Source: CAWCDJ01 sp963794265
GTDB lineage: Bacteria > Acidobacteriota > Terriglobia > Bryobacterales > Bryobacteraceae
Assembly: GCA_963794265.1 (NCBI GenBank)
Contig: CAWCDJ010000004.1
Coordinates: 1,674,001 to 1,738,000, forward strand
Direction of reading: 5' to 3'
Length of the DNA stretch: 64,000 bases
In this document: positions 46,746 through 54,799 of the stretch, in pieces
How the letters are laid out: every line of letters begins with the position of its first letter
How positions within the stretch are numbered: position 1 is the first letter of the stretch
Made by a program: the position numbers and the translations under genes
Notes under the pieces: model-generated
Database searches by the model: none
What the model saw: the letters and a program-made list of their open reading frames with translations, nothing else
Told to the model about the DNA's origin: nothing

Positions 46746-47738
46746 ATGGGTGCCTCCGGACTCAGCCCGTTGGTTCTGCCGGAAAAATATCTTCAGTTGC
46801 TCCTCGACACCTCTCCGGACGCCGTGCTCCTGTCCGGCTCAAAAGGCAGGATCCGGCAAGTCAACAACCGGCTCGAAGAGATGTTCGGATATTCGAGCGG
46901 CGAACTGGTGGGCAAAAAAGTCGAGATCCTGATGCCCCCACGCTTCCGCTCCGCCCATCGCAATTTGCGATCGAACTACTTTGCGCTTCCCAGAATGAGA
47001 GCTATGGATGAAAACCGGGAACTTTGGGGGCGGCGCAGGGACCGGACCGAATTCCCTGTCAGTATCAGCATCAGCCCTATCTATACCGACGAGGGAACCT
47101 TGGCGATTCTGGCGATTCGCGATATTACCGAACACAAGCGGACGGAGGCGGCTTTGCGCCAAAGCGAAGAGCGTTTCCGCATCGCTTTGTCGAATATGCC
47201 GGTGGTTGTCTTTAATCAGGACCGGCACCTTCTCTACTCCTGGATTTATTCGTCGATGCCCGCCTGGCTGGGTCAGGAATATATCGGGCATACGGATGCG
47301 GAGATTTTCGAGCGAAGAGAGGCATCCCGCCTGGCATCCGTGAAGCGCAGAGTCCTTCGGAGCGGCGAGGGAGCCCGTGACGAGACCCATGTGAATCTGC
47401 TCGGCAAGAAGCATTATCTGGATGTGATGCTCGAACCGCTCCGGGGACGGCGGCAGTGCGTGGTGGGGATCAGGGGCGCCTATTTTGATGTCACCGCCCT
47501 GAAAAACTACGCCCTGGAGAGGGAACGCCTGGCGGCGCAACTCCAACGGGCTCTTGAGGATGTGAAGATGTTGCGGGGGTTGGTCTCGATCTGCGCTTCG
47601 TGCAAAAGAATCTTCAACGAGGCGGGGGCCTGGCAGCAGATGGAGAGCTATATCCAGTCTCACTCCGAGATGAAATTCACCCACGGAATGTGTCCCGACT
47701 GCATGCGCAAGCTGTATCCCAGCTATTGCTCGCGCTAG
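46746..47738 (+). CDS. PAS-PAS protein with C-terminal four-Cys motif
   Basis: A 330-residue soluble protein. PAS 1 (about 14-130) has the core DTSPDAVLLSG and RDITEHKR; PAS 2 (about 138-255) has SEERFRIALSNMPVVVF. A helical linker leads to a C-terminal cysteine motif: C283-C286 in ICASCKRIFN and C316-C319 in HGMCPDCMRKLYP. This pattern, SHG-CP-C-x-LYP, is found after receiver or PAS domains in many environmental bacteria and may bind a metal. No kinase, GGDEF or DNA-binding domain is present, so its output is unknown. It is a candidate for an unusual redox or metal sensor. Confidence 0.8.
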   Translation: MGASGLSPLVLPEKYLQLLLDTSPDAVLLSGSKGRIRQVNNRLEEMFGYSSGELVGKKVEILMPPRFRSAHRNLRSNYFALPRMRAMDENRELWGRRRDRTEFPVSISISPIYTDEGTLAILAIRDITEHKRTEAALRQSEERFRIALSNMPVVVFNQDRHLLYSWIYSSMPAWLGQEYIGHTDAEIFERREASRLASVKRRVLRSGEGARDETHVNLLGKKHYLDVMLEPLRGRRQCVVGIRGAYFDVTALKNYALERERLAAQLQRALEDVKMLRGLVSICASCKRIFNEAGAWQQMESYIQSHSEMKFTHGMCPDCMRKLYPSYCSR

Positions 47739-47953
47739 TATCGTTCGGCCGGAATATCAAGAATTCCGCAGGATTTGAGTGGCCCGTTTCCCGCCTCCCA
47801 GCGTCGCCTTTTGGGAAATCAGGCGGCGAAATTCGGCTCAGAATTTCCCTATTTTGACGATATTTGCCGCAGGTACCCGGGTTCCAAAGCGGAAATTCTG
47901 TACTAGGACTGGCTGAGCTTGACGATTCAGGCGCATGTGATGGAAGATAGGAC

Positions 47954-49240
47954 GTGCAATTAGAGTACCGGCCGCGTCCTCAGCGAAGGTACGGGCGGGT
48001 CAATTTAGCAAAGTTATTCACTCTGCTTTTGGTTGGCCAGGGACTTATTTATTGGTACATTTCGTCCCGGCCCCACCAGGAGAGGCAAGCCCGCGCCCGA
48101 CATCTGGGGGCTCACGCCACGCTCTCCCCAGCGGTACTCCAGCACTCCAGCCGGCCCGTTTTCCCTTATTCCATCATTCGAGGCGGTGCTTATAGCGCGC
48201 GGGAATTGGACCTCGCGCTGCAATCGGACTACCTGGGCCAGCGGCACTACTCGGATTTCCAGCGCAGCCTTGTACATACCGTGGAATTACGAAATGACCG
48301 GCAGGCATATGTATCGTACCGGCTGAAAGGGGCGATCTATTGGACCAGCCATCGCGTGCATATACCGAAAGGTGAAGTGCTGCTGACTGATGGAAAAAAC
48401 TACGCACGTGCGCGCTGCGGCAACCGTGTTTCGGACACACCCCAGCAACCGACCAACGGGCAGGAACCGGCAGCCGACTTAATGGATTCGCCGGCCATTC
48501 CAATGCCCGATGTAGCGCAGATGGACATGCCGGAAGCCCCACTGCTGCCGGCTGTGTTGATTCCGCAGGTATTTCCGCCATTCAATCTGCTTCTGGCGGG
48601 CATCCCCGCCGGGGTCTCCGGGATGGCTACGGGTGGCTCCGGCACGGCCGCAGGCGGCGAGGGAAATTCCGCAGGGCTGTTTGGGCCGACTCCTTCGGCG
48701 GGCATGCAGTTGGCTGGCGCGGATGGCTGGGGGATTTCCCCTGAGTTGTCAGGCCCGAGCGGGCAGTCCTCGAATCTCGCGGGCCAGGGATCGGCGGGCA
48801 GCAACGGGGCAGTGCTGAGCGCCACGGGGGTTTTTTCCACCATCTTGTTCTACGGCCCAGGGGGAACCGGGGGAACAGGTACGACGAACCGGCAAGTGAG
48901 CGTGACGCGAACGCCGTTGCTGTTCGCTTCCTCTTCAGGCTCCGGATCGTCTGGTCATATCTCGGTATTCACGCCGGTATTTCCGCCGTTCAATCCGGGC
49001 TCATCCTCTTCTTCTTCGTCGGATTCCAGCGGGAATTCCCCTTCGCATCCCGGCCCGTCTCCGAACTCCGATATGGTTCCTCCGACGACTTTGGTCGCGT
49101 CACCACCGGAGGACGGCCCAGGTCCAAACCCGCCGCCGCCTGTTCCGCCAATTCTGACCCCGGAGCCCGCGACATTTTTCCTGATTATTCCGGGTTTAGC
49201 CTGTTTTGTTGCCTTCCGGTCCCGGCGCCCGAAGCGGTAA
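47954..49240 (+). CDS. PEP-CTERM protein, Gly/Ser/Pro-rich
   Basis: A 428-residue exported protein. It begins at GTG 47954 with an uncleaved-looking anchor (LAKLFTLLLVGQGLIYWYI). A short globular part follows (about 60-150, with ELRNDRQAYVSYRLKGAIYW). Then there is a low-complexity Gly/Ser/Pro-rich region (about 210-395). It ends with the sorting tag TPEPATFFLIIPGLACFVAF and RSRRPKR, the PEP motif, hydrophobic helix and basic tail recognised by exosortase. Such proteins reach the cell surface or biofilm matrix. No exosortase gene is in the window. The 215-base spacer before it (47739-47953) shows no feature I can support. Confidence 0.85.
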   Translation: MQLEYRPRPQRRYGRVNLAKLFTLLLVGQGLIYWYISSRPHQERQARARHLGAHATLSPAVLQHSSRPVFPYSIIRGGAYSARELDLALQSDYLGQRHYSDFQRSLVHTVELRNDRQAYVSYRLKGAIYWTSHRVHIPKGEVLLTDGKNYARARCGNRVSDTPQQPTNGQEPAADLMDSPAIPMPDVAQMDMPEAPLLPAVLIPQVFPPFNLLLAGIPAGVSGMATGGSGTAAGGEGNSAGLFGPTPSAGMQLAGADGWGISPELSGPSGQSSNLAGQGSAGSNGAVLSATGVFSTILFYGPGGTGGTGTTNRQVSVTRTPLLFASSSGSGSSGHISVFTPVFPPFNPGSSSSSSSDSSGNSPSHPGPSPNSDMVPPTTLVASPPEDGPGPNPPPPVPPILTPEPATFFLIIPGLACFVAFRSRRPKR

Positions 49241-49248
49241 ATATCCTC

Positions 49249-50004
49249 TCAGCGGAGCTGCGATGCCGCGGCTCGATCGAGGAATATTGTGGCCCAAGGG
49301 TGGCGCCGCAATGCCGAGGCAGGGCAGGTTTCCACGATAGGGCCCTCGATGGCAGCGCGCACCGCGGCGCTTTTGCGTTCCCCATTGACAAAAACGACCG
49401 CCCGCGGCACACGCAAAAAGAATGGCACGGTCAACGAAAGGGCCCGCTTGGGCACGTCGTCGATCGAGGCAAAAGCGCCGTCGTGCACTTGCTGCATGCG
49501 GCAGATATCGTCGAGGTCGACGAGCCGGACGTCCCTTAGCTCATCGAAACGGCAGACGGGCGGATCGATAAACGCCAGGTGTCCGTTCTCCCCCATTCCC
49601 ATCACCACCAAGCAGGGTTGCGCCTGGCGCAGCAAGGCGGCGTAGCGGTCACATTCGGCTTCGAGATCGGCCGCTTCGGCGTTCAGGCCGTGGAACGCGG
49701 CCACCGGCACGCTATCCAACAGGCGTTCCCGCAGGAAGCGCCGGAAGGAAGCGGGGTGACGCTCGCTCATCCCCGCATATTCGTCCATGTGGAACGCCGT
49801 CAGGGCGCTCCAGTGCAGGTTTTCGCAGCGCAGCGCGGCCAAGAACGGGTCCTGCGAGACCGCCGAGGCGAACACCACGGCGGCCTTGCCTGTGCGGGCG
49901 ATCTCCTCGCGGATGACAGCGGCCGCCACCCGCGCGCCGGCCGCGCCGGCTTCATCACGGTGGGAGTAGATCCGGATTTCCGTTTGAGTGGAGCGAATCA
50001 GCAT
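49249..50004 (-). CDS. NagB-like sugar-phosphate isomerase/deaminase
   Basis: A 251-residue protein of the glucosamine-6-phosphate deaminase/6-phosphogluconolactonase superfamily. FHMDEYAGM matches the NagB DEY motif. The second active-site segment reads GENGHLAFIDPP: the catalytic His is present, but the NagB positions Asp141 and Glu148 (E. coli numbering) are Asn and Asp. This is common in related, poorly characterised members. It is the last gene of a three-gene minus-strand operon with a DapA-like and an epimerase gene, so it may act on an unusual sugar or amino sugar. No kinase or transporter is present. Confidence 0.75.
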   Translation of the reverse strand: MLIRSTQTEIRIYSHRDEAGAAGARVAAAVIREEIARTGKAAVVFASAVSQDPFLAALRCENLHWSALTAFHMDEYAGMSERHPASFRRFLRERLLDSVPVAAFHGLNAEAADLEAECDRYAALLRQAQPCLVVMGMGENGHLAFIDPPVCRFDELRDVRLVDLDDICRMQQVHDGAFASIDDVPKRALSLTVPFFLRVPRAVVFVNGERKSAAVRAAIEGPIVETCPASALRRHPWATIFLDRAAASQLR

Positions 50005-50007
50005 AGG

Positions 50008-51048
50008 TCAGTTCATCCATCGGTCGATGTGGGTGTGCACGAACTCGTCGTCGGCGAGTTGCGGATAGGCGGAGGTCACTCGGTCGATCTCTTCCAATTG
50101 GCCCGGCGACAGGTCTTCGGAAGGGTCGAGGCACCAGCGCCCCGCCAGCAGCCCCTGCCGGCGGAGGATCTCGTGCAGCCCGGCGATGCAGCCGGCGAAA
50201 CCGTTGCGGGCGTCGAACAGCGCGGCGTTGGCATCATTCAGCGCCGCCGACTCGGCGAGGATCCCGGAAGCTCCCGCGCCGGCAGCCGCCCGGCAGGCCA
50301 GGATGCGGTCGAGCAATTCGACCGCACGGCGGGTCCAGACGGCCCACTGGCCGAGCAGCCCGCCGCGAAAGGTGAGGGTGCGGCCGGCAAGCCGGAAATC
50401 GGTCAGCAGGTCCGGAATTATGTTGTCGTCATTGCCGGTGTAGAGCGCGATTTCCTCCGCCCGGCCGCTCGAGGCGACGCCGCGCACCGCGTCCAGCGTC
50501 TGGTAGCGGTTGAACGGCGCGACCTTCACCGCGGCCACCTGTTCGATGGCGCAGAAATCGCGCCAGAATTCGTAGGAGAGCGGCCGCCCGCCGACCGAGG
50601 GCTGCAAATAGAAGCCAAACAGGGGAATTTCGCGGCCCACCGCGCGGCAATGCTCCAGCAGATCGCGATCCGAGGCCGCGGGCAAGGCCGCGAGGCTGAG
50701 CAGGCCGAGGTCGTAGCCGGCTTCGCGCGCGAGCGTCGCTTCGCACACCGCGCGCGGCGTTTCGCCGCAGAGGCCCGCCACCTTCACCAGCCGCTTCCCG
50801 GAAGCGCACTCGAATTCCGCGGCGGCTTGGGCGGCCAGCCGCAGCACCGGTTGGTAGAGCCCGGCCGCGCGGATCGCAAACTGAGTAGTATGCACGCCCA
50901 CCGCAATCCCGCCCGCGCCGGCGGCACAGTAGTAGCGCGTCAGCGCGACCTGCCGGCGCTCGTCGAGCTTGCGCCCGGCAGTCAGGGCCAGGGGATGGGC
51001 CGGAATCACCACGCCCCGGTGGAGTGCCTGGCGAACCCGGGCGTCCAT
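50008..51048 (-). CDS. DapA-like (N-acetylneuraminate lyase/DHDPS superfamily) aldolase
   Basis: A 346-residue TIM-barrel aldolase, longer than the 290-300 of DapA. The catalytic lysine is likely in AAVKVAPFNRYQTLD, and AGAGGIAVGVHTTQFAI is the early loop. The family makes Schiff-base intermediates with pyruvate-type donors. The C-terminal part (about 230-346) is longer than usual and helical. Cofactor-independent. It starts one base after the epimerase stop and is followed by the NagB-like gene after 3 bases. Substrate probably a keto-sugar acid. Confidence 0.75.
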   Translation of the reverse strand: MDARVRQALHRGVVIPAHPLALTAGRKLDERRQVALTRYYCAAGAGGIAVGVHTTQFAIRAAGLYQPVLRLAAQAAAEFECASGKRLVKVAGLCGETPRAVCEATLAREAGYDLGLLSLAALPAASDRDLLEHCRAVGREIPLFGFYLQPSVGGRPLSYEFWRDFCAIEQVAAVKVAPFNRYQTLDAVRGVASSGRAEEIALYTGNDDNIIPDLLTDFRLAGRTLTFRGGLLGQWAVWTRRAVELLDRILACRAAAGAGASGILAESAALNDANAALFDARNGFAGCIAGLHEILRRQGLLAGRWCLDPSEDLSPGQLEEIDRVTSAYPQLADDEFVHTHIDRWMN

Positions 51049-52041
51049 TCAGAACCTCCCGTCCGCAACTTCGAAGTGCGTCGGCTTGTCCAGAGACTCG
51101 CCTCCCGATTCGATCCACGAGGCGACCATCTCCATGAGCTCGGGAACCGGAACCTCGGGTGCGCCCAGCAGCGCGTGGCAGGCGGAAGCGTCGCTCAACA
51201 GCGCCGCGGGGCCTTCCCTCCCGGTAAACCGGCAGTCGCAGTGGAAGCGATGGGAGAACCAGCGGGCGGTGTCGCGGACCGCGAAGACGCCGGCGCCCGT
51301 CACGTTGAGTATGCGCGGCGGCGACTCGCAATGTTCGAGCGAGCGCAAGGCGTAGGAGTTGGCGTCGCGCTGCCAGATGGCGTTGAAGGCGGGAACCGCC
51401 AGGTCTACGGGCTCGCCCGCACGCACGCGGCGCGCGATATCCACCACCACTCCGTAGCGCAGGTCCACCGCGTAGTTCAGCCGGAAGAGCAGGCAAGCCA
51501 GGCCGCAGTGGCGGGAGTAGTATTCGAATATCCGTTCGCGCCCCAGGCAGGACTGAGCATACTCGCCCACCGGATCCGGTGCGTCGGTTTCCACGGAGCC
51601 GCCCTGCGCGATGCCGCGAAACGGATAGACGTTACCGGTCGAGAAGACCACCACGCGCGAACGGGAGAAGCGCTCGGCCACGATGACGGGCGCGACCGTG
51701 TTCATCGCCCAGGTGAGCTCCGGGCTACCCGAAGAGCCGAATTTCCGACCCGCGAGGTAGAGGATGTTAGGACATTCGGGCAGACGGGCCACGGCGGCGC
51801 GGTCGAGAAGGTCGCAGGACACGGATTGGACCCCGTCGATTTGGAGGAGGCGGCGCGAAACCGCGAGGATGCCGCGCGGTTTGCCGGCCGCATCGGACGC
51901 CCGCCGGCAGAGCCGGGCCAGCGACGGGCCCATCTTTCCGCCCGCGCCGAGAATCAGGATATCGCCTTCCAGGCGGCACATGCAGGCGATGTCCGATTCG
52001 CTCGGGCGGGATAATTCGCTTTCGAGATGCGCGGTGGGCAT
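51049..52041 (-). CDS. NAD-dependent epimerase/dehydratase-like protein
   Basis: A 330-residue Rossmann enzyme of the extended SDR type. The nucleotide loop is GDILILGAGGKMGPSLA (GxGxxG-like). The YxxxK site is altered: the segment reads EYAQSCLGRERIFEYYSR, with Tyr but Arg/Gly instead of the Lys. STGNVYP corresponds to the serine-containing strand. ATG 52041 is preferred over a TTG two codons earlier. It heads the three-gene operon with the DapA-like and NagB-like genes. The 528-base region before its start (52042-52569) holds only a permease remnant and a repeat. Confidence 0.72.
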   Translation of the reverse strand: MPTAHLESELSRPSESDIACMCRLEGDILILGAGGKMGPSLARLCRRASDAAGKPRGILAVSRRLLQIDGVQSVSCDLLDRAAVARLPECPNILYLAGRKFGSSGSPELTWAMNTVAPVIVAERFSRSRVVVFSTGNVYPFRGIAQGGSVETDAPDPVGEYAQSCLGRERIFEYYSRHCGLACLLFRLNYAVDLRYGVVVDIARRVRAGEPVDLAVPAFNAIWQRDANSYALRSLEHCESPPRILNVTGAGVFAVRDTARWFSHRFHCDCRFTGREGPAALLSDASACHALLGAPEVPVPELMEMVASWIESGGESLDKPTHFEVADGRF

Positions 52042-52190
52042 CAACAATAGGATAACCGCGCGAGAGCTTAAAGAACGCGCCCCAGGGGAATCTGTGGGTC
52101 ACCGATACGTTAGAGTGGACCGGGAAGCTCGGCTCGTACGCCTATTGTTATCTTCCAATAAAGGGTCTGATGGTCTCATATTGGTAAACA

Positions 52191-52519
52191 GTAGGAGGTG
52201 CATGGCTGGGCGTGATGGCCACAACCGTCAGCCAGCACACTCAGGAGATCGGTATCCGCATGGCGCTCGGCGCGCAGACCGGTGACGTGTTTGGATGCAT
52301 CGTTGGGCCCGGCCTGATGTTGACCGTCTTCGGCCTGGGTACCGGGTTGGTAGCGGCATTTGTGTTCACGCGGTTTCTAAAATCGCTTCTTCATGGAATC
52401 AGCCCTACCGATCCCTGGACATTCGTTGTGCTCACGGTACTCGTGGCAGCGGTGGCGTTGGTTCTGCACGCCGCGCCACCAAAGTCGATCCTGCGGTCGA
52501 ACTTCGGGCGGGAACATGA
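52191..52519 (+). pseudogene. Remnant of MacB/ADOP-type ABC permease, C-terminal part
   Basis: The frame from GTAGGAGGTGCATGGCTGGG reads GAWLGVMATTVSQHTQEIGI, then RMALGAQTGDVFG, matching the C-terminal FtsX domain of ADOP-type permeases. It has LHGISPTDPWTF. After LVLHA the frame slips by one base, and the other frame continues ARRATKVDPAVELRAGT, the usual C-terminus. Upstream of about 52190 no matching sequence is seen. It is therefore a truncated and frameshifted remnant and not a gene. Confidence 0.75.
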
Positions 52520-52544
52520 AATCTCCCTTGCGATGCTAGTGATT

Positions 52545-52571
52545 GGGCAGGCCGGGAGGCCTACCCTACTT
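52545..52571 (+). repeat. Family 2 repeat, copy 3
   Basis: GGGCAGGCCGGGAGGCCTAC followed by CCTACTT. It lies between the permease remnant and the beta-propeller gene and touches the latter's stop codon (TAA, 52572-52570). Confidence 0.75.
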
Positions 52572-54774
52572 ACTTCACTACGGATTTGGCGGTGGCGATG
52601 TTATCGTAATCGTCCTGCACCCGCACGGCGAGGGTGTGCTCGCCGGGGCCGGCGGCCACCGGAAAATCGTAATCCAACTGGGGCGCGTCGGAAAGGCGCG
52701 TGACCGGGGCGACCACGGTCCAATCGCCGCCATCCAGCGAATATTCCGCCTTGGTGATGTTGCTGAGCGCGTCCGCTGCGTGCCACTTCACCTGGAGTTT
52801 GCCGCCATTCGGTACGGCAGTCAGGTTGGAAATGGCGGGCGGCGTGTTGTCGATGAGGAATGGATCGCTGACGGTCCGGGCTTCGAGCGCCTCGGCTGGC
52901 GGATTGCTCGGGGAGTCGGAGGCGGTGACGCGCAGGCGGTATTCGCCGTCGGGGAACGCCGTGGAATCCCAGGAGAGGTACTTGTCGGTCACTTTGGCTT
53001 TGAGCGGCTTCCATTCGGCCTCATTCACTCCCCGGATCTCGACGTTGTAGATCAGGGAGTCGCCGTTCGGGTCGGAGGCCAGCCAGCGCGCGCCGATGTA
53101 GCCCTTGGCCGGCTGCATGGCGGGGGTGTTGGTAGTTTCGGACGTAAAGACGGGCGCGGGAGTGGTCGCGCGCTTGCCGAGCGGCGGCAGGCTGAGGTTC
53201 TGGACTCCCAGAATCAGCGGCGACAGGGAAGGAGGAAAGCGGTAATTGGGCGGCGTGATTTCCACGTCGCTCACGCTCGGCTCCACGTTCTTCGGCAGGT
53301 AGGCCACATCCACCGACTCGAGTTCGGGGGAATGGCCGCCGGGCGCGGCCGTCAGGGTAGCGCGCCATTGCACGAAGCGAGCCGCGGGCGAGGCAATCGG
53401 GCCGCCCTTGGCGGTGGTGATGGGCGCCGACCAGGGGCTCCAGTTTTTCTGCGGCTGGTCGAGGTTCCCGCTACGCGTTGTCACGCCGATCGTGCCGCCG
53501 TTCCCGTTGGCTTCAAAACTCAGGCGGCCCCAGAGGGAATACATGGAGGCATCGAAGACATCGCTCTCCACGGTTCCCTGGTGCGCCAGGCCGGGACCGA
53601 TGTCGTAAACCTTGCCTACGTTTCCGGTGGCCGCATACAGATGGCCGTCATGCCCGTGCTGGAACGCGGTGATCTGGGTGGCGGGAATAGTGAGCAGCGA
53701 AGTGTACAGCGTGGGCGACTCGATGCGGTAAATCACGCCCTTGTTGCCGGCCCCCAGCAGCACGCGGCCAGTGTTGTCGAAACCGATGGCGTAGACGACG
53801 TCCTCGGAGTTGGTCCAGACCTGGCGCGGATTCCCATTGGGTTCGATGCGGTAGACATCGCTGCCGCCCCGCACGGCTCCGGCCCCGGAAAGAGAGGCGG
53901 GGGGCGGCGCGGACACGCGCTGCGGCGTGACGGTCACGGTGGTGCCGGGCGCTCCCAGGGGCGCCGCCGGCGACGGAAGCGGCTGCACCGGCGTGGGGGC
54001 GGAAGAGCGGATGGGCGAGCCGCCCTCCTTGGTTCCCACGGCAGCGGCGTAGATCGCGCCGTCATGCGCGACCGCCACCGCGGTCACTTCCCGCTTGGGC
54101 ATCTGGTACAGAACGAAGCCTTCGCCCGCCGGGGTGATGCGCAACACCAGGCCGCCCGGATCAGTGCCCACGATCAGGTTGTCATGCGAGTCGATGGCCA
54201 TCGAACGGACGTGGGTCTCATCGGTCTTGAAGAAGACCGAGCCCTTGCCGTCGGGAGTCACTTTGTGGATCTCGCCCTGGTCTCCGGTGGCGACGAACAG
54301 GTCGCCTTTGCTGTCGAAGGCCATGGCCCAGATGTACTTCTGCTTGGGCGAGTAGTAAACCTCGGGTTTGGCATTGCCGGTGATGCGATAGACCTTGCCG
54401 TCGGGCGAGGTGGCGGCATAAACGCGGTCTTTCGAATCGACCGCGATGGCATGGATCTCGAGCGCGTCGAGATCGGCCAGCACCTTGCCTTTCCCATCCG
54501 GCTGAATGCGGTAGAGCTTGGCGGAAGTGCCGCCGCCCGCATAGAGATTGCCCTTGGAATCCTGCGCCAGCGCCCACAGATAAGGGGCGGAGGTGTCGAA
54601 CAGTTCCTGCGAACTGGGCGCCAGCGTCAGCAGTCCGTCGCTGCGCATGGAGAGGTTCTTGGTGACGCCCTTTTCAAAATCGGAATAGTCGGACTGTGTC
54701 CAGGTGCGGGTTTCCCCCGCGAACAGTGCCGCCGTGGCAAAAACCAACGGCAGCCAGCGAAGCGTTTTTCTCAT
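52570..54774 (-). CDS. Secreted beta-propeller protein with C-terminal Ig-like domains
   Basis: A 734-residue exported protein (signal peptide ending LFAG). From about residue 60 to 420 it has repeated blades of the WD40/NHL/SMP-30 kind, such as LWALAQDSKGNLYAGGG, AIAVDSKDRVYAATSPDG, and AMAFDSKGDLFVATGDQG. A Pro-rich segment (about 255-290) interrupts the propeller. The C-terminal half has beta-sandwich segments (ending EHTLAVRVQDDYDNIATAKS). It is 25 bases downstream of the S55 peptidase gene, so both are probably one operon. A binding or scaffold role is likely; no catalytic residues stand out. Confidence 0.8.
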   Translation of the reverse strand: MRKTLRWLPLVFATAALFAGETRTWTQSDYSDFEKGVTKNLSMRSDGLLTLAPSSQELFDTSAPYLWALAQDSKGNLYAGGGTSAKLYRIQPDGKGKVLADLDALEIHAIAVDSKDRVYAATSPDGKVYRITGNAKPEVYYSPKQKYIWAMAFDSKGDLFVATGDQGEIHKVTPDGKGSVFFKTDETHVRSMAIDSHDNLIVGTDPGGLVLRITPAGEGFVLYQMPKREVTAVAVAHDGAIYAAAVGTKEGGSPIRSSAPTPVQPLPSPAAPLGAPGTTVTVTPQRVSAPPPASLSGAGAVRGGSDVYRIEPNGNPRQVWTNSEDVVYAIGFDNTGRVLLGAGNKGVIYRIESPTLYTSLLTIPATQITAFQHGHDGHLYAATGNVGKVYDIGPGLAHQGTVESDVFDASMYSLWGRLSFEANGNGGTIGVTTRSGNLDQPQKNWSPWSAPITTAKGGPIASPAARFVQWRATLTAAPGGHSPELESVDVAYLPKNVEPSVSDVEITPPNYRFPPSLSPLILGVQNLSLPPLGKRATTPAPVFTSETTNTPAMQPAKGYIGARWLASDPNGDSLIYNVEIRGVNEAEWKPLKAKVTDKYLSWDSTAFPDGEYRLRVTASDSPSNPPAEALEARTVSDPFLIDNTPPAISNLTAVPNGGKLQVKWHAADALSNITKAEYSLDGGDWTVVAPVTRLSDAPQLDYDFPVAAGPGEHTLAVRVQDDYDNIATAKSVVK

Positions 54775-54799
54775 TGATGTTTCGTGCGCCGCCTACTTC

